From Lysobacterales bacterium (GTDB lineage: Bacteria; Pseudomonadota; Gammaproteobacteria; Xanthomonadales; SZUA-36), in NCBI GenBank assembly GCA_014238945.1, contig JABAAB010000067.1, forward strand, positions 1-64,000: 64,000 bases of DNA. Direction: 5' to 3'. The notes beneath the pieces were generated by a model that searched no databases, was not told the DNA's origin, and saw only the letters and a program-made list of their open reading frames with translations. Shown here piece after piece: positions 52,701 to 61,816 of the stretch. Every line of letters begins with the position of its first letter. Position 1 is the first letter of the stretch. A program made the translations under genes and the position numbers.

Positions 52701-52893
52701 GCTGGTGGCCAGTGGCGCCGGTGCCGAGGCACGTAAGGTCATGGGTATGACGGTATTTTCCGGAATGCTGGCGGCCACGGTACTCGGTGTATTGGTGGTG
52801 CCGGCGTTGTTTGTGATGGTCGAGCGATTGAGCGGTCGCGATAAGGACAAAGAAACAACCGTTGAGATTATTTCAGAAGGGAGCGAGCCATGA
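49723..52893 (+). CDS. RND efflux transporter permease (HAE1/AcrB-MexB type)
   Basis: [53 protein letters not shown]; 1056 aa. Confidence 0.96.
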   Translation: [1056 protein letters not shown]

Positions 52894-54278
52894 AATCGCG
52901 TGGCTGCGGGGTGGCTGCGGCCACATTGGGCATGCTGCTGGTGTCGGCTTGTGCCATGGGTCCGGATTACCAGCGTCCTGAAACATCCATGCCTGAGACG
53001 TTCGAACAGACGGTCGATGAAGGTAGTTCCATAACCAATCTCAACTGGTGGGAACTGTTTGATGATGAGCAGCTCAATTCATTGATCAAAACCGCGCTGG
53101 AGCAGAACCGGAATATGGCCATTGCCATCTCCCGCATTGAAGAGGCCCGCGCGGCACTTGGTTTTGTGCGCTCCGACCAGTATCCGCAGTTTGAAGTTTC
53201 AGCGGGTGCCAACCGTGGTAACTCGATTCCCGGGACTGCGGTCATCGTGCCGCTGGGTAATAATTTTGTGCTGGCCGGTAATCTTTCTTTTGAGCTGGAT
53301 CTATGGGGAAAGTTAAGACGCTCAACCGAGGCTGCACAGGCTGAACTGTTGGCGACCGTCGATGCCAGCAATAGCCTTATGATTACGTTGATATCCGATG
53401 TGGCATCGGCCTACGTGTTATTACTGGATCTTGATAACCGTGTCAGAATTGCCGAGCGGACACTGGATACCCGAAATAATTCGTTGGCTATTATGCAGGC
53501 CCGTTTTGACCGTGGTACGGTCGCCTTGATCGATGTTAACCAGGCCCAGATTGAAATGTACGATGCCCAGGCGCAGTTGGCGGCATTGCAACGCCAGGAT
53601 GTCCAGGCAGAGAATCTTTTGAGTGTATTGCTGGGTCAGCATCCGGGAGCAATTTTGCGTGAACGACGTGATATATATACTATGCAGGCCTTGAAAGTAC
53701 CCGCAGGTTTACCTTCAGAATTATTACAACGCCGGCCGGATGTACGTGTTGCAGAGCAACAACTGGCCGCTCAAACAGCCCGTATCGGTGTTGCTGAAGC
53801 CATTCGTTTTCCGTCGCTAAGCCTGACAGGTTCGTTGGGTCTTGCCAGTGATGAGCTTTCCGGGATTTTCTCCAGCGACAATAAAACCTGGGGTTTGGGG
53901 GCTGGATTAATAGCGCCGGTATTTAATGCCGGCCGCAACAAACGCCGTGTTGAAGTTGAAGTTGCACGCACCGAGCAGGCGCTGCTCAACTATGAAGAAA
54001 CCGTATTACAGGCATTGCGGGAAGTTGAAGATTCGCTGATTTCGGTACATACCTTTGACGAAGAGATCTTGGCACGGGAAAACCAGCAAAAAGCAGCGCA
54101 GAGTGCAGCCATGTTATCCCGCGCCCGCTATGACGGTGGTGTGACCTCTTATCTTGAGGTATTGGAATCAGAACGCTCCCTGTTTGGTGCCGAACTGCTA
54201 GCCTCATCAACCCGCCGCGAGCAACTGGTCTCATACATCACCCTCTACAAAGCCCTTGGCGGAGGCTGGACCCCATAA
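52890..54278 (+). CDS. RND outer membrane factor (NodT/OprM family lipoprotein)
   Basis: ACAMGPDYQRPETSMPETFEQ; LLQRRPDVRVAEQQLAAQTARIGVAEA. Confidence 0.95.
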   Translation: MKSRGCGVAAATLGMLLVSACAMGPDYQRPETSMPETFEQTVDEGSSITNLNWWELFDDEQLNSLIKTALEQNRNMAIAISRIEEARAALGFVRSDQYPQFEVSAGANRGNSIPGTAVIVPLGNNFVLAGNLSFELDLWGKLRRSTEAAQAELLATVDASNSLMITLISDVASAYVLLLDLDNRVRIAERTLDTRNNSLAIMQARFDRGTVALIDVNQAQIEMYDAQAQLAALQRQDVQAENLLSVLLGQHPGAILRERRDIYTMQALKVPAGLPSELLQRRPDVRVAEQQLAAQTARIGVAEAIRFPSLSLTGSLGLASDELSGIFSSDNKTWGLGAGLIAPVFNAGRNKRRVEVEVARTEQALLNYEETVLQALREVEDSLISVHTFDEEILARENQQKAAQSAAMLSRARYDGGVTSYLEVLESERSLFGAELLASSTRREQLVSYITLYKALGGGWTP

Positions 54279-54281
54279 GGT

Positions 54282-54345
54282 GGACAGCGACAGGCCCAAA
54301 GCACCCATGTCCTGGATGCAGCGCCTCAAGCAGGTGTTTGCGAAG
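54282..54345 (+). mobile_element. IS91-family transposase relic F (short C-terminal coding fragment)
   Basis: ggtggacagcgacaggcccaaagcacccatgtcctggatgcagcgcctcaagcaggtgtttgcg vs 56618-56682 in relic C. Confidence 0.75.
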
Positions 54346-54549
54346 ATAATGGGGTCAGAGTAAAGGGACAGAGTAAACGTGGGTTGGGGGGGGTTCTCTG
54401 GCGGGGCACGGTGGATTGCGAACGATGAGACTGGCTGGATGGGCCAGTGATAATGGGCCGATCCTTCCCCACAACATCAAAGCAGTATAAAAAAAGCCCT
54501 GACTACTCCATTAAAGCCAGGTCGATTAAGGAACATTGGAGATAATTCA

Positions 54550-55005
54550 ATGAAGATAAACATTATTCAGGCAACAACAGATCATACAGGGCTCATTGCC
54601 CCACTATTTGATGCCTATCGACAATTTTATGAACAGCCAACAAACCCCGATCTTGCACGAGCTTATATTCACGACCGATTGAGCAAAAACGAATGCACCA
54701 TTTTTCTCGCACTCAATGCCAACAAAGAAGCATTGGGCTTCACCCTGCTGTACCCCGGCTTTTGTTCTGTCGCCGCGAAAAATATCTGGGTGCTTTATGA
54801 TTTATTCGTCACCCCACAAGCCCGCCGTACCGGCATTGCGCGAGCACTGATGAACAGGGCCAAAGAATTGGGAGTAGCGACGGCTTCGGCCTGGCTTAAA
54901 CTTGAAACGGCCCACACAAATATTGCCGGTCAAACGCTCTATGAGAGTCAGGGCTGGGAAAAGGATGACGAGTTTCGTACCTATTTCCTATCCTTAAACG
55001 AATAG
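54550..55005 (+). CDS. GNAT family N-acetyltransferase
   Basis: WVLYDLFVTPQARRTGIARALMNRAKELGVA. Confidence 0.92.
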   Translation: MKINIIQATTDHTGLIAPLFDAYRQFYEQPTNPDLARAYIHDRLSKNECTIFLALNANKEALGFTLLYPGFCSVAAKNIWVLYDLFVTPQARRTGIARALMNRAKELGVATASAWLKLETAHTNIAGQTLYESQGWEKDDEFRTYFLSLNE

Positions 55006-55239
55006 GACTTCCAATGTACTTTGATTAGGGGGTGAAAATATTAAAGTACATGGATATGATCTCAAACAAAAGCCAGGACCAAATGGCAGGATCGGCAAGT
55101 GCCAGGACAGCCACATTTAACCCCTGCCTACAAGCATGGGTGTCTCTGATCTCCTCTCTGATCTCCTGGCAATTTAGCGTTGGTGCTGCCCATCCTGTAT
55201 ACTGAATTGCCCACGTGTGGTTCAGCTTGAGGATTTATT

Positions 55240-56523
55240 ATGAACGTGACATCAAGGATCGGGATATACCGCTTAGGGCTGTGGCTGGCGATGGGGTTGA
55301 TGCCTGGCCCGGTTCTCGGTCAGGAAAGCGATCCGATTGCCGCCTGGGTTCAGTATACGGAGTCCGGAGTGGATGTCCGGGCCGTCGTGACGGGAGCATC
55401 ATGTCCCCAGCTATGGGTGGACGATCAGGCCGTCTGGATGATTGAGCGCGCAGAACCCACCGCACATCACGACAATATCGTCTGCGCCTATAAAATACCT
55501 GTCGATACGCGTTCCCTCATGCTCCATGGAGAGCACTTGCCTCTGCCTGTAAGTCGCCAGCCCAAGAAAATTGTGGTCGTGGGTGACACGGGGTGTCGCT
55601 TATCAGAGAGTCATGGTTTTTTTCAGGCCTGCAATAATTCCAGCGTCTGGCCATTTGCCCGGATCGCCGAGAGCATTGCCGCCTACGAACCGGACCTCAT
55701 ACTCTACTCTGGCGACTACATTTATCGTGAAGCGGCCTGCCCTGACGGCAACAACGGCTGTCAGGACAGTCCGTCTGGCGATAACCAGGACACCTGGATG
55801 GCTGACTGGTTGCAGCCAGCGCGCCCGATCCACCGGGCGGCCCCCCTGGTGCTCGCCCGGGGTAATCATGAAACTTGCACACGCGCGGGTAAAGGCTGGT
55901 TTCGATACCTCGATGCAAGGCCGTTAGAGTCACCCGAAAAGTGTCTGGATTCCAGTGATCCCTGGGTTGTGAATTTCCGAAACATGCAGGTCGCTATCAT
56001 GGATGTTGCCAATACCAAGGCCAATGGCAATTCGCTCGAGCAATTATTTGCCGACCAGTTGGACGATTTGGACTTTCTGCTGAACAAGCCTTCGTGGATA
56101 TTGGCACACCGTCCGTTTTGGGGTTACGGCGCCGACGATGACACCTCTGAACCAGTGACGCCAACCAGCCAATTGCAGGTTGCTGTTGACCTGGCTGATG
56201 GATTGCCGCGTACCGTTGACTTGCTGTTGGGCTCACACATCCATCTTGCGGAAATCGTGGATTTTGGTGGTCAGCAACCACCGCAGCTGGTGGTCGGCAA
56301 TGGGGGCACTCAACTCGTTCCTTACACACCACCGCCAGCAGCAATTGCCGGCCTCGACATTGAATCAACCAGCGCCCTGTATCAATTCGGTTTCGTTACT
56401 GTTGAATTCAGGGGCCAACGGAACTGGTTGCTCAGCTTCCGAGATGTGGAGGGCCGGATATTGGAGCGATGCCGCCTGCACGGCTGGCGCACCCAGTGTG
56501 ACTCGTCCAGGGCTGCCGAATAA
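55240..56523 (+). CDS. Secreted metallophosphoesterase
   Basis: VVVGDTGCRLSE, LILYSGDYIYREA, VLARGNHETCTRAG, LLLGSHIHLAEI; signal peptide. Confidence 0.88.
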   Translation: MNVTSRIGIYRLGLWLAMGLMPGPVLGQESDPIAAWVQYTESGVDVRAVVTGASCPQLWVDDQAVWMIERAEPTAHHDNIVCAYKIPVDTRSLMLHGEHLPLPVSRQPKKIVVVGDTGCRLSESHGFFQACNNSSVWPFARIAESIAAYEPDLILYSGDYIYREAACPDGNNGCQDSPSGDNQDTWMADWLQPARPIHRAAPLVLARGNHETCTRAGKGWFRYLDARPLESPEKCLDSSDPWVVNFRNMQVAIMDVANTKANGNSLEQLFADQLDDLDFLLNKPSWILAHRPFWGYGADDDTSEPVTPTSQLQVAVDLADGLPRTVDLLLGSHIHLAEIVDFGGQQPPQLVVGNGGTQLVPYTPPPAAIAGLDIESTSALYQFGFVTVEFRGQRNWLLSFRDVEGRILERCRLHGWRTQCDSSRAAE

Positions 56524-56545
56524 CACTGCAGTGAATTGAACAGCC

Positions 56546-56867
56546 CAGTTTTCATGGTGTGTTTGCGCCCAACTTCAGGCATCGTAGAAAGATTGTGTCG
56601 CGCACAATACGGGGGAGGGTGGACAGCGATAAGCCCAAAGCCCCCATGTCCTGGATGCAGCGCCTCAAGCGGGTGTTCGCCATCGACTTTGAGACGTGTC
56701 CCGATTGTGGCGGCACATTGCGGGTGATTGCCTGCATCGAGGATGCATCGAGGATGCGCTGCTGATCGCGAAGATCCTGGGTCATGTGCGACGACGTGAT
56801 GAGGCGGTTGGCCCTGATGCGCGGGCCCCACCGGCACACCGGGCAGGGGAATTGAGGCTGGTTTGAT
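56546..56867 (+). pseudogene. IS91-family transposase C-terminal relic C, disrupted by an 11-bp tandem duplication
   Basis: FHGVFAPNFRHRRKIV...RVDSDKPKAPMSWMQRLKRVFAIDFETCPDCGGTLRVIACIED; gcatcgaggat duplicated. Confidence 0.88.
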
Positions 56868-56967
56868 GTGACAGGGGAGGTCAGTCCGAGAATTTGTTCG
56901 GCTGCGATACGGCAATTGGGTCGTATTCGGCCAGCGGGATGCGTTCCGCGGGCTTCCAGTCACCTGC

Positions 56968-57065
56968 ATGATGGATTCAGTTGCAGACAGTATCCGATTT
57001 CGGCTCAGTTTACTGTCTCGGATACTTGCCTGAATTTTGAAAAAGGTGGTTTATACTTCATATAC
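56968..57065 (+). repeat. Terminal hairpin/end repeat copy C
   Basis: tgatggattcagttgcagacagtatccgatttcggctcagtttactgtctcggatacttgcctgaattttgaaaaaggtggtttatacttcatatac. Confidence 0.85.
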
Positions 57066-57106
57066 CATGATCCCAGAATTGCAGGCCGTTCCCCGGAAAA
57101 AATCAA

Positions 57107-57830
57107 ATGACATCCAGTACCCCGAAATTCAGTCCCAGTCGACGCCGAATACTGGGTGGACTGGCAGCCGGTACGAGTCTCATGGCTGCAGGTATGACCC
57201 GTCGAATTCTCGCGTCACAGTCGCTTCCGGCACCACCCGGTTCTTTGTCGCCCGCTGAACTGGCTCGAAACGAGGCGTTCTGGCGCGAGGTGGCAGGATA
57301 TTATGATCGCACCGTGGGCACGCTCAACCTTGAGCACGGCTACTGGGGCAAGATGGCCAGACCGGTTCAAGCGGTTTATCTGGAAGCCACCCACATGGTC
57401 AATACCCAGAACTCGTTCTACGGGCGAAATGACTTTCCGGATGATGAAACAGTTGCCACATCGAGGATATCAGCAGCACTAGGCGTACATGAGGATGAGA
57501 TCGTAATCACCCGGAACGCCACCGAAGCCATTGATAATCTGATTCGGCAATATCGTGGTCTCGAACCGGGTACAGCGGTGCTAATGGCCGATATCGACTA
57601 CCCCCATTTCAAGTCGGCAATACGCTGGCTGGAGACAGAGCATGGTGTCAGAGTGGTTGAGATCGTGCTACCCACACGTGCCAGCCAGGCCCAGATTCTG
57701 GACCGGTATGTTCGCCGTGGCCCGTAAAGGCCTGCACAGCGGCGGTTGTGTGCGGATCACACCCCAGGTTTTCAATACGGTGGACGAGATGGGGCGCCTG
57801 CTTGAAGTACTGGGGAAACTGGCTGCCTGA
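57107..57830 (+). pseudogene. Tat-exported class V aminotransferase (isopenicillin-N-epimerase-like) with internal deletion and frame change
   Basis: N-terminus SRRRILGGLAAGTSLMAAGM...ITRNATEAIDNLIRQYRGLEPG...; stop at 57725; another frame gives the C-terminal end GCVRITPQVFNTVDEMGRLLEVLGKLAA. Confidence 0.8.
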
Positions 57831-57929
57831 AAGCACTGTAATACGAACAAAGTTACAATGGATAAAGCAACGAAGGGGGCTCCGAATTTGGACCAGTTTC
57901 CGAAAACAATGAGAAGTTAACAGATACTG

Positions 57930-58208
57930 ATGAACAAGAAATTACTATTGGGTGTTGCCCTGGCGATTTTCGTCATTGCATTTGTGGCCATGATTGCCAG
58001 TGATTCAATAAGTTTCGGCGATTTTATCGACTCGCTGAGTGGCTTGAGCCCAAGGATTTTGAGTCTGGTCATACTGCCATTCATAGTGATACTGATTTTT
58101 GCTGGAAACTATCTGCGCAAGAAGAATGAAGAGCGCAAATGGAAAGACGCCCTGTTGAAAACCAGGGCCAAAAAGGCCATGAAAAACACTCGCCATGAGA
58201 AACTATAG
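57930..58208 (+). CDS. Hypothetical small membrane protein, 92 aa
   Basis: Two hydrophobic helices then a Lys/Arg-rich tail. Confidence 0.6.
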   Translation: MNKKLLLGVALAIFVIAFVAMIASDSISFGDFIDSLSGLSPRILSLVILPFIVILIFAGNYLRKKNEERKWKDALLKTRAKKAMKNTRHEKL

Positions 58209-58360
58209 GCAAAACGGCAACAGGTAACTGATATGACTGATATCAGCGGTGTCCCGAGCACCGGGATCTTGTACCAGGGATTTGATCCTGTACCGGAAAG
58301 GATTGCTGGCGGTGGTCATATGCTACGATGACGCAGGGCGGACAACGGTGAAGAATTGAC

Positions 58361-58536
58361 CCCCGATGAGAAGTTACAGTATGCGCACCGGAGTGCCTCC
58401 TGGTTTCGCTTTTTCGAGAATGTAAATTACCAGTACAGGCAGGGGCTGTACGATTAAGCCGAAAACCAGGCTCGCCGCAAAGGATGGCAATGGTTTTTTA
58501 AAAACAAGGCAACTCCCCTGTGGTTTCAGTAGCAGA
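58361..58536 (+). pseudogene. Degraded C-terminal gene fragment with in-frame TAA (…DEKLQYAHRSASWFRFFENVNYQYRQGLYD*AENQARRKGWQWFFKNKATPLWFQ)
   Basis: Continuous protein-like translation across one stop, running directly into repeat copy D. Confidence 0.5.
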
Positions 58537-58614
58537 CACGATCCGATTTCGGCTCAATTTACTGTCTCGGATACTTGCCTGAATTATAAAGAAGGTGGGT
58601 TATACTGCCTATCC
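58525..58614 (+). repeat. Terminal hairpin/end repeat copy D
   Basis: ttcagtagcagacacgatccgatttcggctcaatttactgtctcggatacttgcctgaattataaagaaggtgggttatactgcctatcc. Confidence 0.85.
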
Positions 58615-58779
58615 TCCCGATTGGCTTAAAATGTTTTGAGCTCATAACATGGATATGTCTTGTTGAAGTAATTAATTGTTTTCATCCCGCCACTCCAGAA
58701 TATCACCTGTTTAGCAGATGAACTTTGAATCTCTGAAAAAGACTTTTATCCTGCCTGTCCTCAAAGGGAGTAAGAAAAA

Positions 58780-59253
58780 ATGATCGCCAACGATTGTCTG
58801 AGACGAATCCGTTACATATTGGATCTCGACGACTCAAAAATGATGGCAGTGTTTGCCGAAGCCGGGCAGGAAGTCACAAGGGCCCAACTCAGCGACTGGC
58901 TGAAAAAAGACGATGATCCGGCCTATCAAAAATGTAGTGACCTGCTGTTCGCGTCATTCCTTAATGGACTGATCAATGAAAGGCGTGGCAAGAAAGATGG
59001 AGTGCAACCTTCACCGGAACAGCGTTTGACCAATAATATTATTTTCAGAAAATTGAAAATCGCGTTCAACCTCCAGGCAGAAGATATTCTCTCCATACTT
59101 TCCCTGGCTGATGTGTCTATCAGCAAGCATGAACTCTCGGCCTTTTTTCGCAGGGCAGATCACAAGCATTACCGTGAGTGCAAAGACCAGATTTTGCGAA
59201 ACTTTTTCAAGGGATTGCAACTCAAGTACCGTACAGGGAGTCAGCAGGCTTAG
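58780..59253 (+). CDS. yehS: DUF1456 family protein (YehS-like)
   Basis: Two DUF1456 repeats: NDCLRRIRYILDL...FLNGLINERRGK; NNIIFRKLKIAFNLQAEDIL. Confidence 0.9.
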   Translation: MIANDCLRRIRYILDLDDSKMMAVFAEAGQEVTRAQLSDWLKKDDDPAYQKCSDLLFASFLNGLINERRGKKDGVQPSPEQRLTNNIIFRKLKIAFNLQAEDILSILSLADVSISKHELSAFFRRADHKHYRECKDQILRNFFKGLQLKYRTGSQQA

Positions 59254-59267
59254 ACCGCCTCGGGCGG

Positions 59268-61058
59268 TTACTTCCTCTTGTCGATTTTTTTTCTCGGTTT
59301 TCTTTTTGACGTCTTACTTTTCTTCTTTCGGTCTTTACCTTTGGGCGCTGAGCGCCGATCCGGGCCCTTGTGTTTTTCTTTTTCATCCGGTCGAGAAATG
59401 CCCAGTCTCTGACCTGAGACCCAGACCTTTTTCAACGCACTGAACGTCTCGGTCGGCATCCCGGCAGGCAGATCGATAAGGGAATAAGTATCATAAATAC
59501 TAATCCGCCCGATGTGCCGGCCGTCGATGTCTGCCTCATTTGCAATGGCACCGACAATATTGCCGGGCATAATGCCGTGGTCATGACCTACGGAAATCCG
59601 GTATCGCTCCATACCCGCAGGGGGTGGGCCATTTTTTCCTGGCGGACCGTCTTTCTTAAATCGCTCTTTACGGCCTTTTTTAGCACGCGTTGGTTTTTCG
59701 TCATTTAGCCAGTTCCTGTTCGCAGCGCGGTGGGATGTATTCTGGAGCAGAAACGGGGCGTCACCTTGAGATAGCTGGGCGAGCGCTGCCGCTATTTGCA
59801 GAATCGACGCGTCATTGTCCTGCTGGTATTGATCGATCATCCCGGAAAACAGGGTCAGGTCTTCACTGGCCAGGGTTTCGGTGATACGCCGCTTGAACCT
59901 ATCGATACGCCGGTTGTTAATGGCATCGGTTGAAGGCAGCTCCATGAGCTCTATCTTTTTCCGGGTGGCATTTTCGATTGCGTATAACATGCGCTTTTCA
60001 CGAGGTGTTACAAACAATATCGCGTCCCCTTCACGACCGGCACGACCGGTACGACCGATACGGTGCACATAGGCCTCGGTATCGTTGGGTATGTCATAAT
60101 TCAACACGTGGGAGATGCGTTGTACATCAAGTCCGCGTGCGGCAACATCAGTGGCGACAATGATATCCAGTTTGCCCTTTTTCAGGCGTTCAATTGTGCG
60201 TTCGCGTTGCTTTTGCTGAATATCACCATTGAGAGGTGCAGAGGCATAACCACGTGCTTCAAGCTTTTCCGACAGATCAGCAGTGGCGATCTTGGTTCGT
60301 ACAAAAATGAGCATCGCATCAAAGGGCTCCGCTTCCAGTATGCGGGTAAGGGCATCCAGTTTATGAAAACCCTGAACCGGCCAATATCGTTGGCGGATTG
60401 TGTCTGCAGTGGCTGTTTTGACCTTGATGGTGATCTCTGCAGGGGCATTTAAATAACGTGCTGCAATACGACGGATCTGTTGCGGCATGGTGGCCGAGAA
60501 CAGGGCAATCTGCCTGTCTTTGGGTGATTGGTCGAGTATCCACTCGACATCGTCGATGAATCCCATGCGCAGCATTTCATCGCCTTCGTCCAGCACCAGC
60601 GTTGTAAGCCTGTCAAGCACCAGTGTGCCGCGACGTACATGATCCATAACTCGCCCTGGTGTTCCCACAGCCACGTGTACGCCACGTTGCAAGGCGCGAA
60701 TTTGAACACCGTATTCTTGCCCGCCATAGATCGGCAGCACATGAAATCCTTTCAGCTTATGAGCATATTTTTGAAAGGCTTCGGAAACTTGAATAGCGAG
60801 CTCCCGGGTGGGTGCAAGAACCAGCACCTGCGGGGTTTTCTGGTGCAAATTGAGCCTGGATAATATCGGTAATGCAAAGGCTGCGGTTTTGCCGGTGCCC
60901 GTCTGGGCCTGACCCACGACATCCTTGCCATCCAAAAGCAGGGGAATCGTTTGTGCCTGGATGGGTGAAGGGCTTTCATATCCAATTTCATCCAGTACTT
61001 CCAGAAGTGCTGGCTTCAGACCTAATTGACCAAAAGCAGTGATGTTGTGGGCATTCAT
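59268..61058 (-). CDS. deaD: ATP-dependent DEAD-box RNA helicase (DeaD/CsdA-like)
   Basis: PSPIQAQTIPLLLDGKDVVGQAQTGTGKTAAFALP, VLDEGDEML, HRIGRTGRAGREG; basic C-terminus. Confidence 0.94.
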   Translation of the reverse strand: MNAHNITAFGQLGLKPALLEVLDEIGYESPSPIQAQTIPLLLDGKDVVGQAQTGTGKTAAFALPILSRLNLHQKTPQVLVLAPTRELAIQVSEAFQKYAHKLKGFHVLPIYGGQEYGVQIRALQRGVHVAVGTPGRVMDHVRRGTLVLDRLTTLVLDEGDEMLRMGFIDDVEWILDQSPKDRQIALFSATMPQQIRRIAARYLNAPAEITIKVKTATADTIRQRYWPVQGFHKLDALTRILEAEPFDAMLIFVRTKIATADLSEKLEARGYASAPLNGDIQQKQRERTIERLKKGKLDIIVATDVAARGLDVQRISHVLNYDIPNDTEAYVHRIGRTGRAGREGDAILFVTPREKRMLYAIENATRKKIELMELPSTDAINNRRIDRFKRRITETLASEDLTLFSGMIDQYQQDNDASILQIAAALAQLSQGDAPFLLQNTSHRAANRNWLNDEKPTRAKKGRKERFKKDGPPGKNGPPPAGMERYRISVGHDHGIMPGNIVGAIANEADIDGRHIGRISIYDTYSLIDLPAGMPTETFSALKKVWVSGQRLGISRPDEKEKHKGPDRRSAPKGKDRKKKSKTSKRKPRKKIDKRK

Positions 61059-61285
61059 GTGGTGTTTCCGGAGGTACATTGATAGATCGAGGTGAGAGTA
61101 TGCGCTAAATGCGAAGCTGACCCAAACCAGCCTGTTGAATTGGATAGCTGCGAATAGCGGAAATCGGGCAGGAGAGGACATTCCAAGTTCATTCTGGCAC
61201 TTTACTCTGACCTTATTTCTCGCTTTAATGTTGCTTATAACCACGCTCCAGCCGTAGACAATTGTTAGTTAGGATGAGAGTAGCC

Positions 61286-61816
61286 ATGTCAATTGAAATT
61301 GTTGTCAAACTTAACGAACAAGACCTTGAGCATTTCCGGTCTGCTATGCGGAAAATCTATAGTGCCAAAAGCGACATGGATGACAAAACAATCATCAATC
61401 ACGCTCAGGAAACGATCAATGAAATCAGGCAGTCGGATGCACCGGAGTACATCCAGGAGCGTATCGGAAGCCTCGAAGCCCTTATCGGTATGCTCACAAA
61501 CTCCCACTGGAAAATACCGCCCCAGGACCGTCCCAGGATTCTCGAAACGTTGGCTTATTTCACGGAAGTCAACGATCTGATACCGGACGAACTTCCCGGA
61601 CTGGGCTACCTGGACGATGCCTTTATGATCGATATCGCCTGTCAGGATTTCAAGGACGAACTCGAGGCCTACCGTGACTTCTGTGTGTACCGTGTTACCC
61701 AGGCGCAGCAAAATGGCCGCGACATTTCGAAGACTGAAGGAACGGAGTGGTTGGAGCACCGGCGCAAACAAATTAACTTGAAAAAATACCTCTCTACAAA
61801 AAAACTGCAGTTTTGA
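61286..61816 (+). CDS. Conserved hypothetical protein (DUF1232/YkvA-like region)
   Basis: ILETLAYFTEVNDLIPDELPGLGYLDDAFMIDIACQDFKDELEAY. Confidence 0.75.
   Translation: MSIEIVVKLNEQDLEHFRSAMRKIYSAKSDMDDKTIINHAQETINEIRQSDAPEYIQERIGSLEALIGMLTNSHWKIPPQDRPRILETLAYFTEVNDLIPDELPGLGYLDDAFMIDIACQDFKDELEAYRDFCVYRVTQAQQNGRDISKTEGTEWLEHRRKQINLKKYLSTKKLQF

Noticed and set aside
55143-55168. 12-bp tandem tctctgatctcc repeat as a functional element
   Set aside because: Only two units plus one similar occurrence near 63925; too short to support a claim.
43487-58614. Island repeats as integron attC sites or a CRISPR-like array
   Set aside because: Repeats are few, irregularly spaced by kilobases, linked to IS91 transposase coding sequence, and no integrase or Cas gene is present.
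42613-58614. Anti-phage defence system in the accessory island
   Set aside because: No nuclease, TIR, RT, toxin-antitoxin or other recognised defence domain pairs; the RecD piece is only a 31-codon remnant.
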